A stretch of 64,000 nucleotides of DNA from Epinephelus fuscoguttatus (Eukaryota > Chordata > Actinopteri > Perciformes > Serranidae). The stretch spans positions 22,218,513 through 22,282,512 of the forward strand of contig NC_064758.1 in the NCBI RefSeq assembly GCF_011397635.1, read 5' to 3'. Positions 24,601 to 37,312 of this stretch are shown here, piece after piece; the stretch's first letter is position 1, and each line of letters starts with the position of its first letter. The notes beneath the pieces were generated by a model. The model was not told the origin of the DNA, ran no database searches, and worked only from the letters and a program-made list of their open reading frames with translations. The translations under genes were made by a program, and so were the position numbers.

Positions 24601-27600
24601 TAAATAAATGCTCATAATAACAGGCTCAGAATCCGAGACAGCACCTGACAACGCACTGTGAAACACAGGCACAGAAGCAGCACACTTGCTCCAGCAAAAT
24701 TTAAGAATATCCACATAGCAAAATTAAAAAACAAATAGCTACCCTATGAATGAAAATCTGAATGATCCAATATCCAGGTCCAGCTCTAGTGTATACATTG
24801 AACTCTTCCAACAGTCATACCATTTACTTTACATATCTGTGATTTTTGCATGTTAAGACACATGATCAGTTCATGAAATATTGTGCAAAACCACCAACAA
24901 CAGATAGAATTGTTAAAATTAGCTTCACCTCAACTGATCACACTGAAATGCTGCTTGCATATTAATTCATCTGAGATAATGATGGGGTCTGTTTGCTGCT
25001 AAATGAGTACTTTTTCTTTTCATATCTGAAGTGGATTCTGCTGCTCGTACTTGTGTTCTTCTAAGTCATGAAATGCACGTCTTTAGCTTGTAATGGGGTA
25101 CTTTAATGTTGACTTTTTGCTATTAAGAAAATGACCTCCATACTTGTTTAACAACCGCAAGTACTCCTGGTTGTCCTCTGTGCAGTCATGACATGACACA
25201 TACCAGGTTTTTTGCACCCTAAAATCCATTTTTTTAGTGTAGCCGTATGCAAAAGCCAGATTGACACCATTGCAATGGGCAAGCATTGATGAGGGCCTAC
25301 TATCAGGGCATGATGGCTGCGCCCTGAGATAAACAGAAGGTGCATTGGTAAATCCAATCAGAGGCTCTCCACTCAAATGAGAGCCCTGTTGTTCGAAGAA
25401 ACAGAACTTTCTATATCTACATAAACTAACAAACAGTTAACGCAATCACTCATTCACTCCACTTGGCACTCTGCTGCTTCGTCTCCCACAACCAGTCACA
25501 GGCAGCACGCATATTTTCCTTCTTCGGTAAATATCAGTCTGTGATAGACATGGAGGAGAAGTTGATCATTTTAGTGCAGGGCTACACAGAGCTTTACATC
25601 TGTCTTATGGACAATAGTCTAGGCCTAATACACACCTAAGACACAATGCCATGAAGAAGATCAGCTCTGCACTCAGGATTTCTGGTAAGAAGGCTGTGAT
25701 ACAGTGCTGGTTATGGTAGCTTAGCAACTTCAGACGCAACCTGTACTTTCTTTTTCGAGGCAGTAAAGTGGCAGCATGTGTCCCACGCGTAGACAACCTC
25801 AGGATGCATGTGGCTTTTCAGCATCATGGACAGCACCCAGTGAACTCCATTACCTCAAATATCCCCTGAATGGAAAATCAACCTAAATTTATTATAACCT
25901 GCAGCAATTTTCCTCATGTTGCTGTTAGTGGGGGACAGTGGGTTTGAAATACCGTTAACATGCAAATGAATGTATTTCTACAAGGTTGGGTTTTGAAAGT
26001 TCAGAGAAACATTCATCAGTGATGCAGAAGGAGTCCTCATCCCAGCAAAGCATCAAATCTCGACTGCAGTGGTCTAAAGACGAGGACGATAAAGTTACAC
26101 TGAATGCATCAAGTTGACGCAGCTGAAACAAGGACATTCCTGCAAGCGGGACCAATGAGCAACCGAGCAGCCTTTCAACTCAGGCCTCAGAGAAAACCTT
26201 AATCCTTATTTCATTTCCACTTAAATGTCTCAAAATGCCGAGTCAGTTGTTAGCTGTTTCAGCTTCAAAGCCGACGCCTTTCTGTGTGGGAGACGAGCAC
26301 CAGCTCAGACGCTCAGTATAGGTGATAGCAGAGGAGCAGCGCTGGGACTGACAATAAGAAAGCCACTGGTTTCTGCACTTTGTAGTGGTTCCTCTCAGTC
26401 CCTCTTTCCCACACTGTCGCAGAGAGTTGGAACGATGAAGCTGAGCTGTGTCACACCCACACAGCAGCAGAGGCTGTTATCTTTTCGCTCACAGTCTATT
26501 GCTATTTCTGTTTCCTCTGCCAGTGTTTATGTGTGAGGGGTTATACACACACATATGGCGATCTATGTGCTTGTGTGTCTTCTGAGGGGGTAAACACGAG
26601 GATGAGCAGGAGTAAGAGGGATGAGACTGAGCACGGCAGTCACAAAACATCTCTGTTGACTGGAGAGAGAGACAGGAAAGGAAGGATTTGGGGAGCAGAG
26701 GTAAAAGCTGCCAAACTCAGGCAAAAAAACAAAAAAAAGCAATTATTTTGAGGAATGTCGCTGTTGCTTTGTGACTCTCAAAGAACTAAAATAATTCTTG
26801 TCTTTCCCACAAACCATCATTAAAAATATTTCCCACAATGCTCAGCCTCACACTGGAAACATAAAATTTCTGCATGTATCAGGCTCTCAAACATCACAAG
26901 AAACGGCAGCGCCGTAGTGTACAGTTGCACTCATTCATCACGTTCTTTCACATCAAAAGAGCCTCAATCAGGCAGCCTTGAAGCAGGAGACTTTTTTCTA
27001 TATTTTTTCTTGATAAAAGAAGCAGTCATTCATCACTCTCCCTTTGTTAATATCCCATAAGACCATAGGAGGGAGTCTACACAGGCCCACATCCAGCTGC
27101 TTGTGGATGACTCACAGGACAGTGCTTCCCTATGGGGGGCTCCTCTTTTCTCCTACTGTACTCCTCATGCTCTCTCCTGCTGTCTTTCCTCGCTACACTC
27201 TGTCTCCCTCCTCTGTGCTCTCTCTAATCTCCTTTACTCCTCGTTCCAGCCTCCCACCCTCTCTTACCTCTCTCCACATGCCAGCTTTTTTCTCTCTCTC
27301 TCTCTCATTTTTAAAGTCACCACTCGTCTTCATCATCCCCTCCCTCTAAAATATTCTCTTTTACTTGCCTCCTCTTCCCTTTCCCCTCCAGCCACAGAGA
27401 TTACAGTCCCAGCTCTGAGTCAGTGAAGAGGTAATCTAAGGTGTATAGTAAATACATGCAGAGGGCACAGCAGAGAGAGCAGCAGAAAGAGCAGCTGTCA
27501 GTGTAGGAAGTATTATCTGAGCACTATGTGAGACTACCACCTACTTTCACTTATTTCAAATCTCCAAAGCCTTTTTACTGCTTGACAGGGCTGGTCATGC

Positions 27601-28342
27601 TGGGTATTGTGTGCACTTTTCAGCTCGCTGGTAAATGGCACGCATCAACCAGGGAATGGTTTTCACTGCTGAAATGGTTCATGGCTGCTGGCAGCATCAG
27701 CACTCAGAGATGTAACAGCCATTTGATTTGCATGAGATTGAGTCAGTGTGGAGGTCCTTACAGACCTAAGGGATTGTGGGAAAATTATTAAGGGGGGAGG
27801 GTAATTTTAATTTTAGCTGAAGGAAGGGTAGGCTGACTTTCTGTAGGAGAGCAGGGGGGCTGTCATTTGTTTTTCTTTCCCATAGTTATACTTTAAGAGA
27901 TTTGCTGGAGATTTATTGCTGGATGATATCAGACAGAACTGTCAACTCGTTACATTGTGTTTCCATCTTCAGTCTGACACTGTGTCCTCTCTAAACAATT
28001 TCCGTGGAGAAAGGCGATTCAATTTTCCCAAACCAATCACTAGAGACCAACATCTACCAGGATCTAATGTCATTTTCAGTCCACACTGATGTGTAGCCAT
28101 GCCAACATACCTATTTTGCTTGAGCTTTAAGAGTGAAGTGGAGCAGAGAGGAGAAAAACCAACTACGTTGTCCAGCGAATTAAAGACGACATGTCGATTT
28201 TGACAAGAAATTCTCCAAATTAAACGTCAAAATACAATGTTTGCTCTCCAGAACGACACATACAAGCAGGGTGCAAAAACTTTTTGGTCCACCAGTCAAA
28301 TGGCTAGTGAATGTTCAAATTTTACCAGCCACATGGGGCGCC
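21655..28342. other. Intergenic, no gene recognised
   Basis: About 6.7 kb without a convincing exon. About 22440-23040 is mixed-composition sequence free of obvious repeats and could be a conserved non-coding element. About 27150-27400 is strongly pyrimidine-rich on the plus strand, which alone explains the long overlapping open frames there. The frame at 26225-26536 has no family resemblance that I recognise. Confidence 0.5.
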
Positions 28343-28344
28343 CA

Positions 28345-28485
28345 GTAGCTCAGTGGGTAGAGCAGGTGCCCCATATACAAAGGGGCCATGGCTTTGATTC
28401 CAGCCTGTGGTCCTTCACTGCACAGCATCCCTTCTCTTTCCTTCTTTCACGCTTAGTCTGTCCTATCTAATGAAGGCATAACAAG
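28345..28485 (+). mobile_element. tRNA-derived SINE, family C
   Basis: An A-box-like TAGCTCAGTGGGTAGAGCA at about 28351-28369 and a B-box-like TTTGATTCC at about 28392-28400 mark a tRNA-like head. The body TCTTTCACGCTTAGTCTGTCC and tail AATGAAGGCATAACA match, in reverse complement, the fragment at 52850-52965. Confidence 0.75.
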
Positions 28486-29004
28486 CCAAAAAAATGACAA
28501 TTACCAGCCTTTCAGCAGATTACCACTGTTTTTTGGCTGGTGAGTGAAGCATATCTTAAAGCCACTTGCCAATTCAATTTTGTTTCCTGCATAGTATGTT
28601 CTGATATGGCTCCCCTACCAGTAGGATGATATCATTGTCTGTGCCTTTCAAAACTGTTACGAATCCATTGTATGATGTGACAATGCTAAGGTTAAGGTTT
28701 GGTTAGGTTCAGGCAAAAAAACACCTTGGGTGGGTTTAGGTAAATGTAACCCCTGAAGCCTGCTCAGTGGTCACAGGGCAGTGAAATCAATACTGGTCCA
28801 CTGTGTAGTGTAGTGTAAAAGTTATGTTCAATGAATCAAGTAATAAGGTTTTAACCCAAAATTGATTATAAGGAACTATATAATCATGTATAAGGTATTA
28901 TAAAAGCTTTGGATCAAAGTTAAATATTGTATTCACAATATCAGGTTATTATGTGATGTTGTATGCACTTACTGAAAGAACACACCATGTTTTGTTCAAT
29001 GATG

Positions 29005-29007
<3 letters not shown>
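28486..29007. other. Intergenic
   Basis: Nothing recognised except a short GGTTAAGG/GGTTTAGG-rich stretch at about 28688-28745, of a type frequent in fish repeats. Confidence 0.4.

Positions 29008-29088
<81 letters not shown>
29008..29088. repeat. (CA)n microsatellite
   Basis: An 81 bp uninterrupted CA tract, the longest simple repeat in the window. It creates a spurious His-Thr frame. Confidence 0.98.
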
Positions 29089-29093
<5 letters not shown>

Positions 29094-30244
29094 TATTGTA
29101 TGACTAAGGCTTTATTTTATAAGAAACTAAGAGCACTGTGGACTGTGTAGAAAGTCCCTAGAATTCACATATTTTTTAAAAATAAAGTGAAAACGAAACC
29201 AAACATAAGGGAAGGAAATTTGGGAAATTCCAGGCTGCATTACACCATTAAAAATGGGCCCAATCAGAATTGGACACAAAGAAAAGTTCTCCACCAATAG
29301 AATTGGCCCAGAGTGGGAAGGATTAGCAAAAAGAGGTGGAGACTCATTTGAATCTCCACCAGCATATAAGCTAGGACACTGAGAGCAGGATTTTAGTCGC
29401 ATCCCGGGGGCTGACTCACGAAGTTGTATGTGTTATTGCCTGTTGACACATTAAACTTGATTGCATCGGACTTTGCCTGTTTCCAGTGATTCTTTAAGAG
29501 TTTTGCAGCTGAATGTAAGATACCAAATCGACATCTGAGAACAACTGACAGAGACAAGAGGTTCAAGGTCGGGAGCCTACAGGCCCACTTCCAGGCACCG
29601 ATCTTTGACACTTCAGTAGGCTCACAGTGAGAAGCTGAGGGTGAGTAAGGACAGTGTCAGTCTCTGGAGCCAGAGGAGAAGGTTGAATATGGTGTATGAT
29701 GTATTAAAATCCTGTTTTAGTAAATAATAAAATAAAATCACAACCTAAGCGAGCATTACTAGCTTTTAATAAAGTCAGAGTCAATGTTATTGTAAGTCTG
29801 CCAACAGTCCAGGATATATAGAGGACTTAAATGCTGTTTCTGTCAGACCGTAATGTTGGTATATACAACTATTAAAACAAAACAACAAGAGTTAGAAATA
29901 CTAGGATATGCTGGCAGCCTGACTGCTGCTGGAGCTCCTGACACTAAGTCGCTGTGTCACACTGAGAGATGCTGAGTCACAACGTTCAGACAGGTTTGGC
30001 GGTGGCTGTGAATCAAACTAAGTGTTTAGTTTGATTATTCAGTCTATTAACTGCATTTTTCTAATAAAAACAAAAACTATAATTACTGCTTCGCGCTTGT
30101 ATGCACTTACAGTTTATATCCATGTCTGAGAAAACGTTAATGCTTCACACACATCATCACCCCAACAGCACAGACAATCTATTCAATCAGCACAGTTTCA
30201 AAGTGGGCACCTAAGATTAGTGTCACCAGTTCAGTATCCGACCA
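29089..30244. other. Intergenic, nothing recognised
   Basis: No exon or repeat family recognised. Minus-strand frames at 29127-29611 have no known relatives. Confidence 0.45.
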
Positions 30245-30527
30245 GATGTCTCCCCTTTTGTTCCTGCGATATGACGTTCAATAATTGCCAGATAAGTGTT
30301 TTTGCAAAACATTATGACCTGACAGTGACCTTTGACCCTCTGGATATAAAATGTCATCACTTCATCATTTTGTCCTATCAGACATTTGTGTGAAATTTCA
30401 TGTGAAAAGTCACAGTGACCTTTGACGACTAAAATACTAATCAGTTTATTCTACAGTCCACGTGGATGTTTGTGCCAAATTTGAGGAAATCCCCTCAAGG
30501 CCTTCTTCAGATATTGTGTTCATGAGG
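30245..30527 (+). repeat. Dispersed repeat family D, left part
   Basis: Contains the ACAGTGACCTTTGACC, CAGTGACCTTTGACGACTAA and TGTGCCAAATTTGAGGAAAT motifs of a widespread fish repeat. The text appears to resume at 31060-31175 (CACTGACCTTGACCCTTGACC), so copy 2 of family A probably lies inside it. Confidence 0.6.
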
Positions 30528-30534
30528 AGCACGC

Positions 30535-31055
30535 TGTCGAAATCCAGCGCTTGGGCAGAGACTTGTGGCCTCAGAAATCCACGCAAAAAGGTGTCCTTTA
30601 ACGTCGTCATGATACGCTGCCAGTTGCTGTTAAAGTCTAACAGTGACAGGGGGATACGCTGCGGCACAAGGACGAAAGTTAAGGCGGCGAAAGTCTGAGT
30701 GGGGCGAGTAGGAGTGTTGGTGAATGGGTCCCACAAACACAGACTTTTACCTAAGAGAGCGGTGTTTGCATCCTGTAAGATTCTAAAGCCAAACCCTGTT
30801 CTTTTGTCCTAAACCTAACCACGTGTGTTTGTTGTTGAAGGAAAAAAATCATGGTGGTATTCCGGCGTAGTGCGAGACTGTATGTAAATGTTAAATTTCC
30901 TGTGAAAACGGAAGTGTATCTTGAAAGAGGAGAACTTGACGTGGTGTCCCAGAACGTCAACAACCAATGCACCCAGAGTACCTTGCACATTGTATGTGGA
31001 CATGGAAAGTCCATGACCAAAACATCAATATGTGGCAATATCAGAGTGAGAATGT
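30535..31055 (+). repeat. Dispersed repeat family A, copy 2
   Basis: Direct, diverged copy of 8865-9250 sharing the same ordered landmarks. It has about 130 bp extra near its left third (about 30600-30780). Non-coding: minus-strand frames at 30446-31038 and their counterparts at 8843-9163 translate similarly only in short pieces, because the DNA is related. Confidence 0.75.
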
Positions 31056-31059
31056 ATTG

Positions 31060-31175
31060 TCATAAGAATAAGACAGATGCAAGGTCACACTGACCTTGAC
31101 CCTTGACCATCAAAATCAGTCGGAGCAAGTGGCCAGGAAGAAATTCCCTTAAGCCATTCTTGTGATCAGAATGGG
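31060..31175 (+). repeat. Dispersed repeat family D, right part
   Basis: AAGGTCACACTGACCTTGAC, then CATCAAAATCAGTC, then GAAATTCCCTTAAG: the same family text as 30245-30527, resumed after the family A copy. Confidence 0.55.
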
Positions 31176-31324
31176 GACGTACAGGAAGTGGAAACAGGTG
31201 TAGTGCATATAGATGAAATATACTGCAGGTAAAGATGAGAGAAATATGCCCTCTACAGGATGAGTAATTAGCAGCAGTTTTTGTAGTGTTCAAAGTGTCT
31301 AGTGTTGAGTGTAGACATGTGTGC

Positions 31325-31790
31325 TTGTATAAAAGACAGTTGTCAGCATCCTCACAACCTGATGTATAAAGCTGTTAACCAGTATGTTGGAGCAGGCTTG
31401 GAGGCACCAGTATCTTCTCCCAGATGGCAGGAAACCGAGGAGGCGATGTAGGTGGCTTTGCGGGCTAGGCAGGTGTTGTAAATGTCCAAAAGGAAGGGGA
31501 GTGAGGCGAAAGTGATCTTCGCAGCTGCGTTCACTGTGCACTGCTGGGTCTTGTGGTTGGAGGCAGTGCAGCTCCCAAACCACGCAGTGATGCAGCTGGT
31601 CAGGATGCTCTCAATGATGCCTCAATAGAGGGAGCACATGATAGTTGCCGGGGCTATTACCCCTTTTTGGTTTCCAGAGGAAGTTAAAACACTGCTTGGC
31701 TTTTTTTGGCTAGTGATGCGGTGATATTTGTCCAGGAGAGGTCCTCGGTGATGTACACAACCAGAAATTTGGTGCTTAAGAACCACTTAA
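31325..31790 (-). pseudogene. Decayed LINE ORF2 C-terminal fragment (L2-type)
   Basis: Read on the minus strand, about 31790 down to 31710 gives KFLVVYITEDLSWT, the familiar (F/V)LG(V/I)xISEDLSW motif found after the reverse-transcriptase fingers/palm region of L2-clade LINEs. Further down the strand, frames shift and give LLDIYNTC and LPSGRRY-like pieces (LPSGRRYWCL near 31425-31396) and a final R-rich end, in the order expected for ORF2. Frameshifts and stops make it non-functional. The retrotransposon's 5' part is absent. Confidence 0.7.
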
Positions 31791-31794
31791 GAGA

Positions 31795-31880
31795 AGAACT
31801 GTTCTTATTTTCAGGTGATTATACACTAAAGAAAACATATCCCACTACATTCTGGGTTTATTCTATATATTCTGTACTGG
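31795..31880 (+). mobile_element. MITE family B, right-end fragment
   Basis: TTCTTATTTTCAGGTGATTA, then ACACTAAAGAAAACA, matches the right-hand part of the 51703-52050 copy. The left end and terminal repeat are missing. Confidence 0.6.
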
Positions 31881-34800
31881 GTTTTGTATGAACAAGGTCT
31901 GGACTAGACTGTGTACTTATGGTTAGGGGATCTTTACGGTGACATTATAAACACTTGGTTAAAGGAATAGTTAATCTGAAAACAATACAATGGTAAATTG
32001 TATATAGTTGGCTACTCACCTCCTATGCTCACTACTTTTGCTAAACTATTGCTAAACAAAGCTTTTCCCATGAAGAATTTGTGTACAAACTTCTGCGAAG
32101 CATAATGTGAACATGCTTTGTTCGGTCAACAAAAGTTAACTGAAAATTGCTGGCTTTAGCTTTAGCTCCCATCCCTGTACATTTTCACACAGTCCCTTTA
32201 AAATTAATATTCTTTTTTTAGAGTACTTTTGTGATTCTCCCTCCCTTTTCCCCAACAGAATTTTTAGCACTTCATAAATATTCAGTAACTGTGAGGAGAC
32301 TGTGTAGTCTGAACAGTGACTAATAAATCAACCGAAAAAGGAAAAACATTACTTTATCATTTTTCTGGGTTTTTATTCATAACAGTAAGGTAATATATTT
32401 TATTTCAGCATTGTTAGTATTAAGAGCTTGTGTGGAGCTACACTGACCTTCTCTCTTTCCCTGCCATATATGCATACATCTTCATTTAACGTATCAATTT
32501 GCAATAATTATTATGATTTTTTTCCCAGTGTTTCCAGGTGGTGTTATCGTTGGCACCACTGTTGCAAAGACAACCATATCGCTCTCCATTTTCCACAGAG
32601 CCCAGCAACAACACAGGACACACTGCATTTAGTTTTCCACAGTTATTACAGTAGTTTCACTGGTCCCCGTCTCCGCTACTGGGGACATTAGATGTAAAAA
32701 ATCTAAGAACTTAACACTGCTAGTCTTTGGTAACTGGGGATAGCTGCCTATAGCTACTAGTGCTATCTTCTTCCTGTTTTTGTGTCATAAACCTTTATTT
32801 TCCCAGGAGAACATACTCTGTGGCAGACAGAGCTGCATAGTGAAAGTAAGGCTTGAAGGGAACCACTCTAAATGGCAGTGGTGTCACTATTCTATGGCCA
32901 TTACACTGTGCATACAGCACTTATCATCATGGTAAGTTTAAGCAAAAAACTCATCTATTTCCACTGTAATTGGTCCAAAATGTCAGAAAACTGTGAGACA
33001 AATAATCAGTATTCAAAATTATTGCTGGTAAATTTTTGCTGATCACCTAATTGATTTACTGGGGACTCCTTTCACCTCTAAATATGCTGTGGCAGTGTTT
33101 AGGCAGTGGTCTGTTCAGCGTGCAGGCAATTAAAACATGCATTGGCATTCAGACTGGGGTATTTACCTTCTCAGTATTCTCCTGTTTTGTTCCAGCATGT
33201 AGAATCACATAAAATCACCAAAATATCCCTGACATTTTCAAATTCATTGTTGTTTTTGTGCCTGTAATGGGAATGCATTTTTATGGAGAACAGTCTGTTC
33301 CAGCATGCTGCAAACAGTAAATAAGGCTCACTCTGCCACGATGTAATGATACTCAGCATGTCGGACTCCCTTCTGAGAAGTCAGCACTCTCATACAGTAG
33401 GTACTCAGCTCTTCTCCGGTTTGTATTTGTTAATGTTATTGATGTGTGTGGTCAGTTAATGAATGCTTAAATGTCAGATTTCATTCCTTCAAGGCAGAGG
33501 AGGTGATATTTATTGATGTGATGTTTTATTCCAGACCACTTCGGTCTTTAGATTGAAAGTAAAATGAACAGCTTTAAGAAATATTTTATGTTTGTGTTTC
33601 TTTACATTGAATCTGAGTGATTATTTTTCACAATTATTTTCCATATGAGCGGCTTTCCCAGCTGACAAATCTCCAACACATAATCTCAGCAGTGGGTGGT
33701 AATGGGAAACCACACACTGCTCCACTTCGGCTCCATTACAGTGCACTGAAAACTCACTCGTTCTTCTAATATCAGTCTCTATCGGTAGCCTAATGATGAT
33801 TTATAGCCAATACAGCTGTGGCTGGTGAATCGTGGTGGTGAGTGCATTTGTGCTGCTGAGCGAGAGCTATGTTGTAGCCCTGAGGTGAGTGGAGTTCAGT
33901 TTGAACAGCAGAGCAGAAAGCTTACAACAGAGAGGTGCACCATACAGTTAATGGGAGCCGCGAAGGTCTAACGAAACCTTCCCACTGTAACTCCAAACCT
34001 GAAGAGAAATAGCTTAATGTTTTCAGCTGACCTGAACTCTGCAAATTGGTGGATGTTGTTCCACCCACCATCAGACATGAAACAGCCCACCTTGCCGCTG
34101 GACAACCTGGAGGCTGTTTTAATTGGGCAGCGTTGGCAGTGCTGTGACGTACCATGAAGAGATCTGGTTCTGGTTGGTTTCCAGGTCAATACTGAAACTG
34201 CACATCTCTGATTAGAGTGGGAATAGCTTCTGCACACCTCCCTCCCCGCCCCGCTGAACAGATTAAAAACAGAGTCCAGAGGGATGTTTGGTGGCTGCTG
34301 ACCACACTCGCTGCAGGCCTTATTAATTTACAAGTGCACACTTAGTTTGTGTTTCTTAAAAAGCACTGTAGTTATTGCTCTGCTAAATTAAATGTTGCAA
34401 GCTGCAGCTAATTATTCAAATGACTTTTTAAGATTATTTATATCAGTCTGTAGTTATTTATCAGCTTTGTATTTTTGATGCAGTTTAAATGTTTTTAGAA
34501 ACACACACAAACATTTCATAATTTAATGCACTGCCAACCTCCTGTTCAGACATGAATTCATGCAGTGGCATATTGTATCATATTTGAGATATTTCTGATG
34601 TGTGCACATGGCTGATTGAAAAACATGAGTCAACAGTCGAATACATTTTAACACTTTTAAAATTAAATATCAAAGACACAATTCAGCGTTTTGAAAAATA
34701 AGCTCATTTGCTTTCTTACAGAGAGTTGGTTTTAAAGACTGAAGCTGTGTTAGCTTAGCACAAAAGCCGAGCCTGTGTTTTTCAATATCTAATTTGGCTC

Positions 34801-36971
34801 TTGAAATGTTGCCTGCCAGAGCTCCAGAGTAATTGGTGCAGTTAGTTCTAGCAGAACTGATTTTTGCACATTATACATGTGAAATGTTACATATAAGTAG
34901 GGTATAATTCTATGTCATTAGCTGTTGATTTTCTTCCTGGCTGCCAGTCGGTGGTTATTGTTCAGGCAGTAAGTGGGTGGGCGAGGGAGGTGTTGGCTCT
35001 ATCTTAGGCTGGTAATTTATGGCTCCAGCTGCTGTCTCCCTCTCCCCAGGTGGACAGCTTGATTCGTCAGCAGTGCATCTCATTAGGGGGAGAAAAACAC
35101 GTTTCTGAGGGGAACACACTCTGCGAGAGGATAGCGCTGATTGGACGCAAGTCTCTCGGGGGGGATAGATGTGTAGATGCGAATCAGCCATGTTGGTGAT
35201 TGTTGAAGATCTGTGATAAAAAATCTCAAGACAGCAGTGTTTTTAATGTTTGAATAAAGGGTCTGTTTATGTAACTGTTAAAGTCCAAGATGATAAATTA
35301 TTCAGCTGAGTCCAAACGACAAACTAAATATAAGTTAGTGCCCACTTTAAGATGTCTGTCCTTCTGTTTCATACTGGCAATGATGACTTTAGATGGAAGA
35401 TCCTAGGCTGTAATTGCAGTATATATTAGGGGGGACTCAAACATGCTCAAAATGCCCCCTCCCAATATACTGATAAAAAAAATATAAAGTAAAATTAGTG
35501 CTATGCTACGAGACCCATCGCCCTCTGATATAATCATTAGCAAATTTAATCATAATCATAAACATACTTAACAAACTGCCATTATTAATACTATCAGTTC
35601 TGGTATTATGGTACTGCAGTTCTGTGTATGGTTTGTCCAAATGGGGTTTCCATACTCCAGCTGTTACTAGACAGCTGTAGGTACAATCAATGTCTCTATT
35701 TCATTGTTTTCAAATGTATTAAAATGGAAAACTAGAGTGTAATATGAATGTCACATAGGCTGTATCAGTGTGGATTGTGATAATTCTTGTCAAGTGTTAG
35801 TATGCCATAAAAATATCATTAAAAGTCAGATTGTGTGCGCTTTTCCCATGTGTGGCCCTCCATCATTTGCTGGTGCCCTGAAATGAAACTCAGCCATCAG
35901 AACTGTGAGAACCTCTGATCTAAGATTTTTGCGTCAAAATACTTTAAAATGTTCAGTTTAGATTTTAAAGTGTCTAAAAATGTCGCTGATAGGGAATTCC
36001 CCAAAGAGCCCTGGAGGGTGTGGAGGAGGAAAGTGTAGATTGAAAATGCACACAAGACTCAAACAAAAAGCTTGTCTGTCTTAAACGTCTGTTCACATGA
36101 TTTCTCTCTCCATTTTGCTGTAGTTTAGTCCTTATCGACTGCAGCACAGTATCCCTGAACAAAGTTAATTCAATTTGCTAATTCATTATGGGACACAGAT
36201 CAATCAATGTCCAACACACAGTATTCTCCAACTTATGATTGATTCATTTCAAACTAATGAATCCTAAAATTAAGCATTTTTGAAAAAAACCTTTTCAATT
36301 AGTCTTTTGAATATTAATTTGAAAAGGCTAAATTAACAAGTCAGCAAAGTAAAACTTGAAGGTCAGTGGGCCCTTCCCTTCAAGGGATACCAGACAGACC
36401 ACGCCATAGGGACACCAGAAGAGAGGTCCTGTACCCTGCTGCATGATATTAAATCAGTTTTTTTTTTAACTAAATGGTGCTTTATGGTGCCCCTCGATCC
36501 GTGTGGGCTCCTTTGTCCCCATAAATCCTGCTGCTGTTCAGCACTGCCTATGTGAGAAAAGTTGTATGAAGCCTTTTGTGCTGAAGGAGCTGTGTGAAGT
36601 CTGATAAACTGTTAGGATTGAAGACCACAAGTCTGAGAGTGTGGAGTGAAAAAGAATTGATCTTACCAGACCTCTGCTTGAGGCTAACAGGTCGAGGCTA
36701 CAATAGCCACCACTAGCGTAACACACCTGCATCGAACAACTCAACTGCGTTTTGGGCAGTGGCACCCCCCAGGAAACTTTTCATAGGGGGGCAGATAGGG
36801 GCACTGAAAATCTTGGAGTGGCACACCAAATCCAAAAGCTGTAACTGAATTTTAGGAATTTACTCAGGCTGTTGAGGTAATTAAAAACTATGCCAATATA
36901 GAGAGTGTAGGGATCACACACTGATATACTTTGGTATTTCTTATTTTACAATTAATCTTACTATCTGATGT
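31881..36971. other. Intergenic, no gene recognised
   Basis: About 5 kb without a convincing exon. About 31955-32170 starts TTAAAGGAATAGTTAATCTG, a start seen in piggyBac-type MITEs. About 32510-32620 resembles 63640-63730 in the same orientation (CCCAGTGTTT, GTGGT, CTCTCCATTTTC), a weak repeat pair. Minus-strand frames at 33922-34237 are not recognised. Confidence 0.45.
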
Positions 36972-37312
36972 GTGGCGGCACAGTGGTTAGCTTTGTCACC
37001 TGACAGCAAGAGGGTTCCTGGTTTGAACTCCTGTGCGGAGTCTGCATGTTCTCCCTGTGTCGGTGTGGGTTTTTTCCAGGTACTCCAGCTTCATCCCACA
37101 GTCCAAAGACATGCAGGTTAACTGGTGACTCTAAATTGTCCATAGGTGTGAATGTGAATGTGAATGGTTGTCTGTCTCTATGTATCAGCCCTGTGATAGT
37201 CTGGCGACCTGTCCAGGGTGTAACCCACCTCTTACCTGTCAGCTGGGATAGAGTCCAGCTCCCTGCGACCCTCAGCAGGATGAGCAGTTATGGAAAATGA
37301 GTGAATGAATGA
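36972..37312 (+). mobile_element. tRNA-derived SINE, family E, copy 1
   Basis: The head GGCGGCACAGTGGTTAGC and a B-box-like TGGTTTGAACTCC precede GCATGTTCTCCCTGTGTC, ACAGTCCAAAGACATGCAGG and GTCTGGCGACCTGTCCAGGG, and a GAGTGAATGAATGA tail. I recall this as one of the most abundant dispersed repeats of percomorph genomes. An inverted copy lies at 61752-62030. Confidence 0.8.

Noticed and set aside
27044..27426. Two overlapping plus-strand frames of about 100 codons
   Set aside because: The DNA is pyrimidine-rich, which suppresses stops in these frames. The products are Ser/Leu/Pro low-complexity.
28953..29150. Frame encoding a His-Thr repeat
   Set aside because: It is simply the translated CA microsatellite.
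30446..31093. Several frames whose products resemble those from 8843-9163
   Set aside because: The similarity comes from copies of the same dispersed non-coding repeat. Frames are not kept between copies.
33922..34237. Minus-strand frames suggesting an unknown exon
   Set aside because: No splice-consistent neighbours and no recognisable domain. Left unassigned.
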